64,000 bases of DNA from Streptomyces sp. ASQP_92 (GTDB lineage Bacteria > Actinomycetota > Actinomycetes > Streptomycetales > Streptomycetaceae): contig NZ_JAODUA010000002.1 in the NCBI RefSeq assembly GCF_025399895.1, positions 310,001 through 374,000 on the forward strand. Reading direction: 5' to 3'. Positions within the stretch are counted from its first letter, which is position 1. Every line of letters starts with the position of its first letter. Positions 42,929-52,463 of the stretch are shown here, piece by piece. The notes below the pieces were generated by a model. The model did not search any database and was not told the DNA's origin. It saw only the letters and a program-made list of their open reading frames with translations. Both the position numbers and the translations under genes were made by a program.

Positions 42929-44416
42929 ATGCCCGAACTCTTCATCGACGGCCAGTGGAAAGCCGCCGTCGACGGGCGGACCCGTGAGATCCGGTGTCCC
43001 GCCGACGGCACTCCGGTCGCCACCGTCGACGAAGCGGGCCCCAAGGACACCGCCGCCGCCATCGCCGCGGCCCGAGCCGCCTTCGACCACGGGCCGTGGC
43101 CGAGGACGGCCCCGGCCGAGCGCGGTGCGCTCCTGCTGCGCGTCGCCGAACTCCTCGTCCGCGACAAGGAGTCGCTCGCGCGCTCCGAGTCGCTCGACAC
43201 CGGCAAGCGCCTGGTGGAGTCCCGTTACGACATGGACGACATCGCCAACTGCTTCCGCTACTTCGCCACCCTGGTCACCGCGCAGGGCGCGGGCCGCGTG
43301 GTCGACACCGGGAACCCGGTCGTCGACAGCCGCGTCGTGCAGGAGCCGGTGGGCGTCTGCGGGCTGATCACGCCGTGGAACTATCCGCTGCTCCAGACCG
43401 CCTGGAAGGTCGCCCCGGCGATCGGCGCGGGCAACACCTTCGTCCTCAAGCCCAGCGAACTCACCCCGCACACCGCCATCCACCTCATGAAGCTCCTGGA
43501 GGAGGCGGGCCTGCCCGCGGGTGTCGCCAACCTCGTGCTGGGTGCGGGCGCCGAGGTGGGCGCGCCGCTCGCCGAGCACCCCGACGTCGACCTCGTCTCC
43601 TTCACCGGCGGTCTGGTGACCGGCCGCGGCATCATGGCGGCCGCCGCGCCCACCGTGAAGAAGGTCGCGCTCGAACTCGGCGGCAAGAACCCCAACATCG
43701 TCTTCGCCGACGTCGCCGCGACCGAGGCGGGCTTCGAAGCCGCCGTGGACAACGCGCTCACCGCCGTGTTCCTGCACTCCGGGCAGGTCTGCTCGGCCGG
43801 CACCCGGCTCCTGGTCGAGGACGCGCTGCACGACCGGTTCGTGGACGAACTGGTGCGCCGCGCCCGGCTGATCCGGCTCGGCGGCCCCTTCGACGACCGC
43901 GCCGAGACCGGCCCGCTGATCTCCGCCGCCCACCGCGACAAGGTCGAGGCGTACGTCGCCGCGGGAATCGCCGAGGGCGCCGTGCTGCGCTGCGGTGGCG
44001 AGCGCCCCGACTCCCCTGATCTGGAAGGCGGTTACTACTACCCGCCGACCATCCTGGACGAGTGCCGGGCCGACATGTCCGTCGTGCGGGACGAGTCGTT
44101 CGGGCCGGTCCTGACCGTCGAGCGCTTCACCGACGAGGACCAGGCCGTGCGCCTGGCCAACGACACCGTCTACGGCCTGGCCGGCGCGGTATGGACCACC
44201 GACGAGGCCAGGGCCCGTCGCGTCGCGGCCGCGCTCCGGCTCGGCACCGTGTGGATCAACGACTTCCACCCGTACGTCCCGCAGGCCGAGTGGGGCGGTT
44301 ACAAGCAGTCCGGGACGGGGCGTGAGCTCGGGCCCGCGGGCCTGGCCGAGTACCAGGAGACCAAGCACATCTGGCGCAACACCGCCCCCGAACCCCAGCG
44401 GTGGTTCGAGAGCTGA
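42929..44416 (+). CDS. betB: Aldehyde dehydrogenase, probable betaine-aldehyde dehydrogenase
   Basis: The 495-residue protein is a complete NAD(P)-dependent aldehyde dehydrogenase. Its catalytic N151 is in TPWNYPL, E249 in ALELGGKNPN, and C288 in SGQVCSAG. The usual FTGS cofactor loop reads FTGG (225-228). The size and the following permease and GMC oxidoreductase genes suggest oxidation of betaine aldehyde to glycine betaine in the cytosol. The start is ATG 42929 with GGAGGA eight bases upstream. Another aldehyde substrate, such as an aminoaldehyde, cannot be excluded. A 10-bp hairpin separates it from the permease gene. Confidence 0.85.
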   Translation: MPELFIDGQWKAAVDGRTREIRCPADGTPVATVDEAGPKDTAAAIAAARAAFDHGPWPRTAPAERGALLLRVAELLVRDKESLARSESLDTGKRLVESRYDMDDIANCFRYFATLVTAQGAGRVVDTGNPVVDSRVVQEPVGVCGLITPWNYPLLQTAWKVAPAIGAGNTFVLKPSELTPHTAIHLMKLLEEAGLPAGVANLVLGAGAEVGAPLAEHPDVDLVSFTGGLVTGRGIMAAAAPTVKKVALELGGKNPNIVFADVAATEAGFEAAVDNALTAVFLHSGQVCSAGTRLLVEDALHDRFVDELVRRARLIRLGGPFDDRAETGPLISAAHRDKVEAYVAAGIAEGAVLRCGGERPDSPDLEGGYYYPPTILDECRADMSVVRDESFGPVLTVERFTDEDQAVRLANDTVYGLAGAVWTTDEARARRVAAALRLGTVWINDFHPYVPQAEWGGYKQSGTGRELGPAGLAEYQETKHIWRNTAPEPQRWFES

Positions 44417-44429
44417 CCCGCTGATCCAC

Positions 44430-44458
44430 GACCGGCCGTTCCTCCGGGACGGCCGGTC
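44430..44458 (+). terminator. 10-bp hairpin between aldehyde dehydrogenase and permease genes
   Basis: GACCGGCCGT (44430-44439) pairs with ACGGCCGGTC (44449-44458). Being inside the gene run, it may be a partial terminator or a 3' stabiliser of the upstream message. Confidence 0.65.
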
Positions 44459-44505
44459 ACCGCACCGTGCCCCCTCCTGCACCCCTGCCACCTTGGAGTC
44501 TGGTC

Positions 44506-46056
44506 ATGAGCATGACGAAGGATGACGACGATCTCCGGGAGTTCGGTTACAGACCCGAACTCAAACGCACCCTCGGCAACTTCCACACCTTCGCCGCCGG
44601 CATCAGCTACATCTCGATCCTCACCGGCACCTTCCAGCTGTTCTACTTCGGCTTCGGCTTCGGCGGCCCCGCCTACTGGTGGTCCTGGCCGCTGGTTTTC
44701 GTCGGGCAGCTCATGGTCGCCCTGTGCTTCGCCGAACTCGCGGCCAAGTACCCGGTCGCCGGCTCGGTCTACAACTGGGCCAAGAAGCTCGGCGGTCCGC
44801 ACGTCGGCTGGCTGGCCGGCTGGATGATGCTGATCGCCTCGATCGTGTCGATCGCCGCGGTGGCGCTCGCCTACCAGGCGACCCTGCCGCAGATCTCCAA
44901 GGTCTTCCAGATCGTCGGCGACGGCACCGGCACCTACGACGTCGCCACCAACGCGGTGATCCTCGCCGCCGTGCTCATCCTCTTCACCACGCTGGTCAAC
45001 GCGTTCGGCGTCAAGCTGATGGCCCGGATCAACACGGCGGGCGTCTTCCTCGAACTCGTCGCCACCGTGGTGCTGATCGTCCTGTTCGCCGTCCACGTCG
45101 TGCGCGGCCCGAGCGTGGTGCTCGACACCCACGGCCACGGCGGCAGCGGCAGCTTCGGTTACATGGGTGCCTTCCTCACCGCGGCACTGGCCTCCGCCTA
45201 TGTGATGTACGGCTTCGACACCGCCGCCTCCCTCGGCGAGGAGTCGGTCGACCCGTCCCGCAACGCGCCCCGCGCGATCCTGCGGGCGCTGCTCGCCTCC
45301 TTCGTGCTCGGCGGACTGATCCTGATCCTCGCCCTGATGAGCGTCAGCAGCCTCGACGGCAAGGGCATCACCAGCGACGGCCTCCAGTACGTCGTTCTCG
45401 ACGTCCTCGGCGACACCGGCGGCAAGTTGATGCTCTGGTGCGTCCTGATCGCGGTCACCGTCTGCGCGCTCGCCGTGCACACCGCCGCCATCCGCCTCGC
45501 GTTCGCGATGTCCCGGGACAACAACCTGCCCGCCGCCTCCCTGATGGCCAAGGTCAGCCCGCGCTTCCAGACCCCCGTGCTGCCCGCCGTCGTCATCGGC
45601 GTACTGGCCCTCGCGATCCTGCTGGTGAACATCCGCCAGCCGCAGATCTTCTCGGTCGTCACCAGCATCGGCATCATCATGATCTACGTGGCCTATCTGC
45701 TGGTCACCGGCCCCATGCTGGTCGCCCGGCTGCGCGGCACGTGGACCCCGGCCGGCGACGGCAAGTTCTCCCTCGGACGCTGGGGTCTGCCGGTGAACAT
45801 CCTCGGCGTGCTGTGGGGCGGCGCGATGACCGTCAACCTGGCCTGGCCGCGCGCCGAGGTGTACAACGCCACCGCCCCCTACCACTGGTACCTGCGCTGG
45901 GGCGCCTTCCTGTTCGTCGGAGCCGTCCTGCTCGGCGGCTTCGCCTACTACTGGTTCGTCCAGCGCCACAAGACCGGTGTCCTGTCGAGCCACGCCGCAT
46001 CGGAGAACGAAAGTGAGTCGCAGACCCATGCCGACACAGTCCACACAGCCCTCTGA
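44506..46056 (+). CDS. APC-superfamily permease, probable choline or amino-compound importer
   Basis: The 516-residue protein has about 12 membrane helices and the APC pattern: YRPELKRTLGNFHTFAAGIS before helix 1, helix 2-3 loop ELAAKYPVAGSVYNWAKKLG, and YGFDTAASLGEESVDPSRNAPRA in the central loop. Such proteins import amino acids, amines or choline-like compounds with H+ or Na+. The start is ATG 44506 after TTGGAG. The gene following overlaps it by 29 bases, so permease and oxidoreductase are expressed together. Choline is the simplest substrate from context, but ethanolamine or another amine remains possible. Confidence 0.87.
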   Translation: MSMTKDDDDLREFGYRPELKRTLGNFHTFAAGISYISILTGTFQLFYFGFGFGGPAYWWSWPLVFVGQLMVALCFAELAAKYPVAGSVYNWAKKLGGPHVGWLAGWMMLIASIVSIAAVALAYQATLPQISKVFQIVGDGTGTYDVATNAVILAAVLILFTTLVNAFGVKLMARINTAGVFLELVATVVLIVLFAVHVVRGPSVVLDTHGHGGSGSFGYMGAFLTAALASAYVMYGFDTAASLGEESVDPSRNAPRAILRALLASFVLGGLILILALMSVSSLDGKGITSDGLQYVVLDVLGDTGGKLMLWCVLIAVTVCALAVHTAAIRLAFAMSRDNNLPAASLMAKVSPRFQTPVLPAVVIGVLALAILLVNIRQPQIFSVVTSIGIIMIYVAYLLVTGPMLVARLRGTWTPAGDGKFSLGRWGLPVNILGVLWGGAMTVNLAWPRAEVYNATAPYHWYLRWGAFLFVGAVLLGGFAYYWFVQRHKTGVLSSHAASENESESQTHADTVHTAL

Positions 46057-47620
46057 AACCCCCGCCCGCACCGAGGAGTTCGACTACGTCGTGGTCGGCG
46101 GCGGCACCGCGGGCAACGTGGTCGCGGCCCGGCTCAGCGAGGACCCCTCGGTGACGGTGTGCGTCCTGGAGGCCGGGCCCTCCGACGTAGGCGACGACAA
46201 CATCCTCCAACTCGACCGCTGGATGGGCCTGTTGGAGTCCGGCTACGACTGGGACTACCCCGTCGAGCCGCAGTCCCACGGCAACAGCTTCATGCGCCAC
46301 GCCCGCGCCAAGGTGCTCGGCGGCTGCTCCTCGCACAACTCCTGCATCGCGTTCTGGGCGCCCGCCGAGGACCTCGACGCCTGGGAGGCGGCGGGCTGTA
46401 CGGGCTGGGGCGCGGCCGACATCTTCCCGCTCTACCAGCGCCTGGAGACCAACGACGCCCCCGGCGACCACCACGGCCGCAGCGGCCCGGTGAAGATCCG
46501 CAACGTCAAGTCGGCCGACCCCTGCGGCGCCGCGCTGCTGGAGGCGTGCGCCCAGCAGGGAATCCCCACCACGCAGTTCAACGCCGGCAAGACCGTCGTG
46601 AGGGGTGCCAACTGGTTCCAGATCAACTCCGACGAGAACAACATCCGCCAGTCGTCCTCGGTGGCCTACCTCCACCCCGTGATGGACAAGCGGCCCAACC
46701 TCGTCGTCCGCACCGGGGTGCGCGCCAAGAAGCTCGTCATCGACGCCAACCGCCGCTGCACCGGTGCCGAGTACCTCGACCCGGACCTCATCCACACCCG
46801 CACGGTGACGGCCCGCCGCGAGGTCATCGTGTCCTGCGGCTCGATCGACACCCCCAAGCTGCTCATGCTGTCGGGCATCGGACCCGCCGCCCATCTGCGC
46901 GAGGTGGGCGTGGACGTCCTCGTGGACGCCCCCGGCGTCGGCGAGAACCTCCAGGACCACCCCGAGGGCGTCATCATGTGGGAGGCCAAGCAGCCCATGA
47001 CGACGGCCTCCACCCAGTGGTGGGAGATCGGCATCTTCGCCGACACCCAACCCGGCCTGGAACGGCCCGACTTGATGTTCCACTACGGCCAGGTGCCGTT
47101 CGACATGAACACCGCGCGGTACGGCTACCCGACCACCGAGAACGCGTTCTGTCTCACCCCCAACGTGACACAGGCCAAGTCGCGCGGCACCGTACGCCTT
47201 CGCACCCGCGACTACCGCGACAAGCCGATGGTCGACCCGCGCTACTTCACGCACGAGCACGACGAGCGGGTCATGACGTACGGCCTGAAGCTGGCCCGCG
47301 AGATCGCGGCGCGGCCCGCGCTCAGCGGCTGGGCGGGCGCCGAGCTCGCCCCTGGCCCGGACGTACGCACCGACGACGAGCTGCTCGACTACATCCGCAA
47401 GACCCACAACACCGTCTACCACCCCGCGTCCACGGTGAAGATGGGCGCCGACGACGACGCCATGGCGCCGGTCGACGCGCGGCTGCGGGTCAAGGGCATC
47501 GACGGACTGCGGGTGTGCGACGGGTCGGTCATGCCGGACCTGGTCACGGTCAATCCGTGCATCACCACCATGGCGATCGGCGAGAAGTGTGCCGACCTCC
47601 TCAAGGCCGACGCGCGCTGA
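46028..47620 (+). CDS. betA: GMC-family FAD oxidoreductase, probable choline dehydrogenase
   Basis: The 530-residue protein has the FAD motif V-G24-G-G26-T-A-G29 with E48 at the end of strand 2, the GMC signature GGCSSHNSCIAFW (about 99-111), and GSIDTPKLLMLSGIGP as the second signature. The active-site pair is H465 (YHPAST) and N509 (VNPCITTM). It should oxidise an alcohol, most simply choline to betaine aldehyde, feeding the aldehyde dehydrogenase. The ATG at 46028 lies inside the permease gene (overlap 46028-46056). Context supports choline; other GMC alcohols are possible. Confidence 0.85.
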   Translation: MPTQSTQPSETPARTEEFDYVVVGGGTAGNVVAARLSEDPSVTVCVLEAGPSDVGDDNILQLDRWMGLLESGYDWDYPVEPQSHGNSFMRHARAKVLGGCSSHNSCIAFWAPAEDLDAWEAAGCTGWGAADIFPLYQRLETNDAPGDHHGRSGPVKIRNVKSADPCGAALLEACAQQGIPTTQFNAGKTVVRGANWFQINSDENNIRQSSSVAYLHPVMDKRPNLVVRTGVRAKKLVIDANRRCTGAEYLDPDLIHTRTVTARREVIVSCGSIDTPKLLMLSGIGPAAHLREVGVDVLVDAPGVGENLQDHPEGVIMWEAKQPMTTASTQWWEIGIFADTQPGLERPDLMFHYGQVPFDMNTARYGYPTTENAFCLTPNVTQAKSRGTVRLRTRDYRDKPMVDPRYFTHEHDERVMTYGLKLAREIAARPALSGWAGAELAPGPDVRTDDELLDYIRKTHNTVYHPASTVKMGADDDAMAPVDARLRVKGIDGLRVCDGSVMPDLVTVNPCITTMAIGEKCADLLKADAR

Positions 47621-47630
47621 CACCCGCCGA

Positions 47631-47665
47631 CCGGCTCCGGGCGCCCCGACAGGGCCCGGGGCCGG
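47631..47665. terminator. 12-bp hairpin between the oxidoreductase and Lrp genes
   Basis: CCGGCTCCGGGC (47631-47642) pairs with GCCCGGGGCCGG (47654-47665) with one G-U pair, between convergent genes. Confidence 0.8.
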
Positions 47666-47678
47666 ACCGGTTCGGCGG

Positions 47679-48152
47679 CTAGGACGGGGGCAGCAGCGGG
47701 CCGCAGTCCCACTGCTGGAAGATCAGCCGGGTCTCCACCCGGGCCACCTCCGGCCGTGAGGTGAACTCGTCGAGGACCAGCCGCTGGAGGTCCGCCGTGT
47801 CCGCGACCGTCACGTGCACCAGATAGTCGTCGGGCCCGGTCAGATGGAACAGCGACCGGGACTCCGGCAGCGCCCTGACCCGCTCCACGAACGGGCCGAT
47901 CAGATCCCGCCGGTGCGGGCGCACCTGCACCGACAGCAGCGCCTGGAGTCCCCGGCCCAGCTTCGCCGGGTCGACGCGCAGCTGATATCCCAGGATGACC
48001 CCGGCGCGGCGCAAGCGGGCGACGCGGTCCAGGCAGGTCGAGGGGGCCACGCCGACCTCGGCGGCCAGATCGCGGTAGGTCGCGCGGGCATCGTTTTGCA
48101 GGAGCCGCAAAATGTGCAGATCCACCGGGTCCAGTACGACGGATTCGGCCAT
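47679..48152 (-). CDS. Lrp/AsnC-family regulator
   Basis: The 157-residue protein has an N-terminal AsnC helix-turn-helix (LDPVDLHILRLLQNDARATYRD... VGVAPSTCLDRVARL, about 7-47) and a C-terminal RAM domain (LLSVQVRP ... GPDDYLVHVTVADTADLQRLV). Such regulators form octamers and sense amino acids. It is divergent from the PLP lyase gene with only 59 bases between, so it very probably controls that gene; a sulphur amino acid is the likely ligand. The start is ATG 48152. Confidence 0.92.
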   Translation of the reverse strand: MAESVVLDPVDLHILRLLQNDARATYRDLAAEVGVAPSTCLDRVARLRRAGVILGYQLRVDPAKLGRGLQALLSVQVRPHRRDLIGPFVERVRALPESRSLFHLTGPDDYLVHVTVADTADLQRLVLDEFTSRPEVARVETRLIFQQWDCGPLLPPS

Positions 48153-48211
48153 GGCCCGAACGTAACACGGAGTACGACGCCCGGTGCCCGTCACCTGTTC
48201 ACAGTGGACGC

Positions 48212-49429
48212 ATGGACGCCGACACCACCACCGTGGACGCCAGAGCAGTGGACACCCTCGCCGTGCACGCGGGCCGCGAAGACCTCGCCGGCCTCGGACT
48301 GCACGCCCCGCCGATCGACCTGTCCACCACCTACCCCTCCTACGACAGCAGGGGCGAAGCCGCCCGGATCGACGCCTTCGCGGCCACCGGCGAGGCCCCC
48401 GAGGGGCCGCCGGTCTACGGCCGGCTCGGCAACCCCACCGTCGCCCGCTTCGAGACGGCGCTGGCCCGCCTGGAGGGCACCGAGTCCGCCGTCGCCTTCG
48501 CCAGTGGCATGGCCGCGCTCTCCGCCGTGCTGCTCGCCCAGCACGCCACGGGCCGGCGCCACGTGGTCGCCGTACGCCCCCTGTACGGATGCAGCGACCA
48601 CCTCCTGACCGCGGGGCTGCTTGGCACCGAGGTCACCTGGGCCGATCCGGAGGGAGTCGCGGACGCGCTGCGCCCCGACACCGCGCTCGTCATGGTGGAG
48701 AGCCCCGCCAACCCCACCCTCGCGGAGGTGGACCTGGCGGCGCTCGCCGCAGCGTGCGGCACGGTTCCGCTGCTGGTCGACAACACCTTCGCCACGCCCG
48801 TCCTCCAGCGCCCGGTGGAGAGCGGCGCCCGCCTCGTGCTGCACAGTGCGACCAAGTACCTGGGCGGTCACGGGGACGTCCTCGGCGGGGTCGTGGCCTG
48901 CGACGAGGCGTTCGCCCGCAGGCTGCGCCAGATCCGCTTCGCCACCGGTGGCGTCCTGCACCCGCTCGCCGGCTATCTGCTGCTGCGCGGCCTCGCCACG
49001 CTGCCCGTCCGGGTCCGGGCCGCCTCGGCGACCGCCGCGGGGCTCGCGGCGCGGCTGGCGGCGGACCCCCGGGTGCTGCGCGTCCACTATCCGAAGGTGG
49101 GCGGCGCCATGGTGGCGTTCGAGACGCTCACCGACCCGCACGAGGTGATCGCCCGGGTCCGTCTGATCACTCCCGCGGTGAGCCTCGGCAGCGTCGACAC
49201 CCTCATTCAGCACCCCGCCTCGATCAGCCACCGCATCGTGCCCGAGGACGACCGGGCCTCCAGCGGGGTCAGCGACCGCCTGCTGCGCATGTCGGTCGGT
49301 CTTGAGGACGCCGGGGACTTGTGGCGCGACCTGGATCAGGCGCTGGGGGAGTCCCTCGCAACTCCCTTGCAGAACAGTGGAGTTAAGAGCCTGGACACGA
49401 GCCTGGAGGCCCAGCTCGCCGACGCCTGA
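48212..49429 (+). CDS. Cys/Met metabolism PLP enzyme (cystathionine or methionine gamma-lyase type)
   Basis: The 405-residue protein has the fold of the Cys/Met PLP family: Y69-G-R near the start of the barrel ([11 protein letters not shown]), SGMAALSA for phosphate binding, D190 ([10 protein letters not shown]) and Schiff-base lysine K215 in [12 protein letters not shown]. The C-terminal [14 protein letters not shown] is conserved. It cleaves or exchanges the gamma substituent of cystathionine, methionine or a homoserine ester. The substrate is not resolved, because the residue that marks methionine gamma-lyase (a Cys near 116) is not evident. The divergent Lrp gene points to amino-acid-responsive, degradative use. 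Confidence 0.87.
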   Translation: MDADTTTVDARAVDTLAVHAGREDLAGLGLHAPPIDLSTTYPSYDSRGEAARIDAFAATGEAPEGPPVYGRLGNPTVARFETALARLEGTESAVAFASGMAALSAVLLAQHATGRRHVVAVRPLYGCSDHLLTAGLLGTEVTWADPEGVADALRPDTALVMVESPANPTLAEVDLAALAAACGTVPLLVDNTFATPVLQRPVESGARLVLHSATKYLGGHGDVLGGVVACDEAFARRLRQIRFATGGVLHPLAGYLLLRGLATLPVRVRAASATAAGLAARLAADPRVLRVHYPKVGGAMVAFETLTDPHEVIARVRLITPAVSLGSVDTLIQHPASISHRIVPEDDRASSGVSDRLLRMSVGLEDAGDLWRDLDQALGESLATPLQNSGVKSLDTSLEAQLADA

Positions 49430-49441
49430 GACCCTGGCGGG

Positions 49442-49465
49442 GGAGGCGGGGTCGTCCCGGCCTCC
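49442..49465. terminator. GC hairpin between the PLP lyase and lipoprotein genes
   Basis: GGAGGCGGGG (49442-49451) pairs with CCCGGCCTCC (49456-49465) with one mismatch and loop TCGT, between convergent genes. Confidence 0.65.
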
Positions 49466-49485
49466 TCCGCCGTGGCGATGGCACT

Positions 49486-49995
49486 TCAGCCGGTCGTCGT
49501 GTTCCGGCTGAACTCGTCCTTGCCGAAGCCGTCCCAACTGACTTCCAGTTTGGCCCCGTTGAGCTTGGCCGTGCCCCTGGTGCGGGTGGTGTTCTTGTCG
49601 GGGCAGGTCAGCCGCAGCGTCGCCGTACCGGCGGCGCTGTTCGCCGTTCCGCTGCACAGGTGCTCACCGAGCACGGACGCGGTCTTTCCCTTGATGACGA
49701 GGGCGACGGGCTTGCCCTGGGTGACGGCGACCCACTCCCCGTCGATCCCGCCGCCCGTGGACCCCGACCCAGTGCCACCCCCCTTGCCGTGAGCGGGAGT
49801 TGAGACCCCGGGCGTGGCCGGCGTTCCGGCCGATGACCCGCTGCCCGTCGACGCCGTTCCCGACGCCGGCGTCGACGCCGTTCCCGACGGCTTGTCCGAC
49901 GCCCGGTCCGAACCGTCGCTGCTGCACCCCGCGAGGACAAGAGCGGCGGTGAGCCCCACGGAGGCGAGGGCGGTGGTACGCGAGAAGCTGTGCAC
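49486..49995 (-). CDS. Lipoprotein of unknown function
   Basis: The 169-residue precursor has a lipoprotein signal with lipobox LAGC (C24). A Ser/Thr/Gly-rich linker follows, containing the twice-repeated SGTAST encoded by a direct DNA repeat. The globular domain (about 88-169, GEWVAVTQGKPVALVIKGKT...) has two cysteines, C113 and C130. The domain is a beta-rich fold with a hydrophobic strand pattern and is found in other actinobacterial lipoproteins of unknown role. The start is GTG 49995 with AAGGGGA upstream. Confidence 0.85.
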   Translation of the reverse strand: MHSFSRTTALASVGLTAALVLAGCSSDGSDRASDKPSGTASTPASGTASTGSGSSAGTPATPGVSTPAHGKGGGTGSGSTGGGIDGEWVAVTQGKPVALVIKGKTASVLGEHLCSGTANSAAGTATLRLTCPDKNTTRTRGTAKLNGAKLEVSWDGFGKDEFSRNTTTG

Positions 49996-50086
49996 TGCTG
50001 ATCGTCCCCTTGCGACGCGCTTTCCGGACGCGTCAAGCTACCAGCCACCCGCCGCGCGTATCCGGACTTCTTCCGTACGTGAACTC

Positions 50087-50115
50087 TTGACGGGTGCGCC
50101 GGGCCCTCCTAACTT
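50087..50115 (+). promoter_or_regulatory. Vegetative-type promoter for the lectin/beta-helix gene
   Basis: TTGACG (50087-50092), a 17-base spacer and TAACTT (50110-50115) resemble an HrdB-type promoter. It is 119 bases before the gene start. Confidence 0.6.
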
Positions 50116-50234
50116 CACACCTTGAAGAAAGCCGTGAACCCCATGCGTCCCCGACGGCGCTCCCGCACACCCCTCGTAACTCCTCCCGTACACCCCCCAC
50201 TTGCCGCGTTCACCCCGCGGAACAGGAGAGACGT

Positions 50235-52463
50235 ATGAGAACATCCGGACCTTCCGCTCGGCTCCGGCCCGGGCATCGCGCCGCCCGGCCCACCCCGCTG
50301 CTCGCCCTGGGTGCCCTGCTCGCCTCTCTCGTCTCCGCGACCGCCCTCGCCCCGGCCGCGCACGCCGCCGCTCCGCCCACGGGCTGGGTCACCGTGGCCG
50401 CCGGGAACAGCGGCAAGTGTGTGGACGCGGCCGCCGCCGGCACCGCCGACGGCACGGCCGTCCAGCAGTACGCCTGCAACGCGAGCACCGCACAGCAGTG
50501 GCAGTTCCAGCCGGTCGGCGACGGATACGTCCGCGTCGCCAACCGCAACGACGCGAGCAAGACGTGGGACGTCACCGACGTGTCCCGGGCCGACGCCGCT
50601 CCCGTCCAGCTCTGGACGTACGGCGGCGGCGCCAACCAGCAGTGGCTGCCCGTCCAGGAGGCGGGCGGCGCCTACCACTTCGTGAACCGCAACAGCGGCA
50701 AGTGCCTGGACGTGCCGGGCGCCTCGACGGCCGACGGCGCCCGGATTCAGCAGTACGCCTGCAACGGCACCCGCGCCCAGTCCTTCAGCCTGGACGGTGT
50801 CGGCAACCCCCAACCCCCTTCAGGGACACCGGACTTCGGGCCCAACGTGACGGTCTTCGACCCGTCGATGCCGGCCTCCGCCATCCAGGGCAGACTCAAC
50901 CAGGTCTTCGCCCAGCAGGAGAAGAACCAGTTCGGCACGGAGCGCTACGCCCTGCTCTTCAAGCCCGGCACCTACAGCGCCGACGCCAACGTGGGTTTCT
51001 ACACCCAGGTCGCCGGCCTCGGCCTCTCGCCGGACGACGTCACCATCAACGGCGCCGTCCACGCCGAGGCCGACTGGTTCCAGGGCAACGCCACCCAGAA
51101 CTTCTGGCGCTCGGCCGAGAACCTGTCCGTCAACCCCACCGGTGGCAGCGACCGTTGGGCCGTTTCCCAGGCCGCGCCCTACCGCCGTATGCACATACGC
51201 GGCGACCTCCAGCTCGACGACGGCGGCTGGTCCAGCGGTGGGTTCATCGCCGACTCGAAGATCGACGGACAGGTCCGCTCCGGCTCCCAGCAGCAGTGGC
51301 TGTCACGCAACACGCAGTGGGGCGCCTGGAGCGGCTCCAACTGGAACATGGTGTTCGTGGGTGACGTCAACGCGCCGTCCAACTCCTTCCCCCACCCGCC
51401 CTATACGACGGTCGCGAAGTCACCCGTGACCCGCGAGAAGCCCTTCCTGTACGTGGACGAGGCGGGCGCGTACAAGGTGTTCGTGCCCGCCCTGCGGAGC
51501 AACACCCAGGGCACCACCTGGGCGTCGGGCGGCAACCAGCCCGGCAGCTCCCTGGGGATCGACACCTTCTTCATCGTGAAGCCGGGCGCCTCGGCCACCG
51601 ACATCAACCAGGCACTGGCCCAGGGCAAGAACCTGCTGTTCACGCCCGGCGTCTACCACCTCGACCAGACGCTGAACGTGACCCGGGCCGACACCGTGGT
51701 CCTCGGGCTCGGCCTCGCCACCCTGGTCCCGGACAACGGCATCACCGCGCTGGACGTGGCCGACGTCGACGGGGTGAACGTGGCCGGACTCCTCATCGAC
51801 GCGGGCACCACCAACTCCCCGACCCTGATGCGGGTCGGACCGAGCGGAGCGGGCGCCCGGCACACCACCGACCCGACCTCGCTGCACGATGTGTTCTTCC
51901 GGATCGGCGGCGCCGGAGTGGGCAAGGCCACCCAGAGCCTCGTCGTCAACAGCTCCGACGTCATCGGCGACCACATGTGGCTGTGGCGCGCCGACCACGG
52001 CAGCGGTGTCGGCTGGGCCGGCAACACCGCCGCCAACGGCCTGATCGTGAACGGCACGGCGGTGACGATGTACGGGTTGTTCGTCGAGCACTACCAACAG
52101 CATCAGGTCATATGGAACGGCAACGGCGGACGCACCTACTTCTTCCAGAACGAGATGCCGTACGACCCTCCGGGCCAGAGCTCCTGGATGAACGGCTCGA
52201 CCCGCGGCTACGACGCCTACAAGGTGGCGAGCGGGGTGACCAGTCACGAGGCGTGGGGGCTCGGCAGTTACTGCTTCTTCAGCGCCAACCCCTCGGTGGT
52301 GGCCGAGCGGGCCTTCGAGGCGCCCGCGTCCTCCGGCGTCCGCTTCCACGACATGGTGACGGTCTCCCTCGGCGGCACCGGCACCATCAACCACGTCATC
52401 AACGACCGCGGTGGCCCCTCCAACTCCGCGACCAACGTGGCGAACCTGGTCTCGGGTCCCTAG
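50235..52463 (+). CDS. Secreted protein: ricin-type lectin plus right-handed beta-helix domain
   Basis: The 742-residue protein has a signal peptide (cleavage near A45). A beta-trefoil lectin (about 48-190) has repeats GKCVDAA..., QQYACN and QQWQF/NQQWLP. A long right-handed beta-helix follows (about 205-742), recognised from FKPGTYSADANVGFYTQVAG, pectate-lyase-like turns and repeated V-x-G/N-x-x-V/I motifs (VVLGLGLATLVPDNG, VDGVNVAGLLIDAG). Homologues are often labelled adenylyl cyclase or coagulation-factor-like proteins, without support. A glycan-active enzyme is more likely; I cannot name its catalytic residues. The start is ATG 50235 after AGGAGAG. Confidence 0.85.
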   Translation: MRTSGPSARLRPGHRAARPTPLLALGALLASLVSATALAPAAHAAAPPTGWVTVAAGNSGKCVDAAAAGTADGTAVQQYACNASTAQQWQFQPVGDGYVRVANRNDASKTWDVTDVSRADAAPVQLWTYGGGANQQWLPVQEAGGAYHFVNRNSGKCLDVPGASTADGARIQQYACNGTRAQSFSLDGVGNPQPPSGTPDFGPNVTVFDPSMPASAIQGRLNQVFAQQEKNQFGTERYALLFKPGTYSADANVGFYTQVAGLGLSPDDVTINGAVHAEADWFQGNATQNFWRSAENLSVNPTGGSDRWAVSQAAPYRRMHIRGDLQLDDGGWSSGGFIADSKIDGQVRSGSQQQWLSRNTQWGAWSGSNWNMVFVGDVNAPSNSFPHPPYTTVAKSPVTREKPFLYVDEAGAYKVFVPALRSNTQGTTWASGGNQPGSSLGIDTFFIVKPGASATDINQALAQGKNLLFTPGVYHLDQTLNVTRADTVVLGLGLATLVPDNGITALDVADVDGVNVAGLLIDAGTTNSPTLMRVGPSGAGARHTTDPTSLHDVFFRIGGAGVGKATQSLVVNSSDVIGDHMWLWRADHGSGVGWAGNTAANGLIVNGTAVTMYGLFVEHYQQHQVIWNGNGGRTYFFQNEMPYDPPGQSSWMNGSTRGYDAYKVASGVTSHEAWGLGSYCFFSANPSVVAERAFEAPASSGVRFHDMVTVSLGGTGTINHVINDRGGPSNSATNVANLVSGP

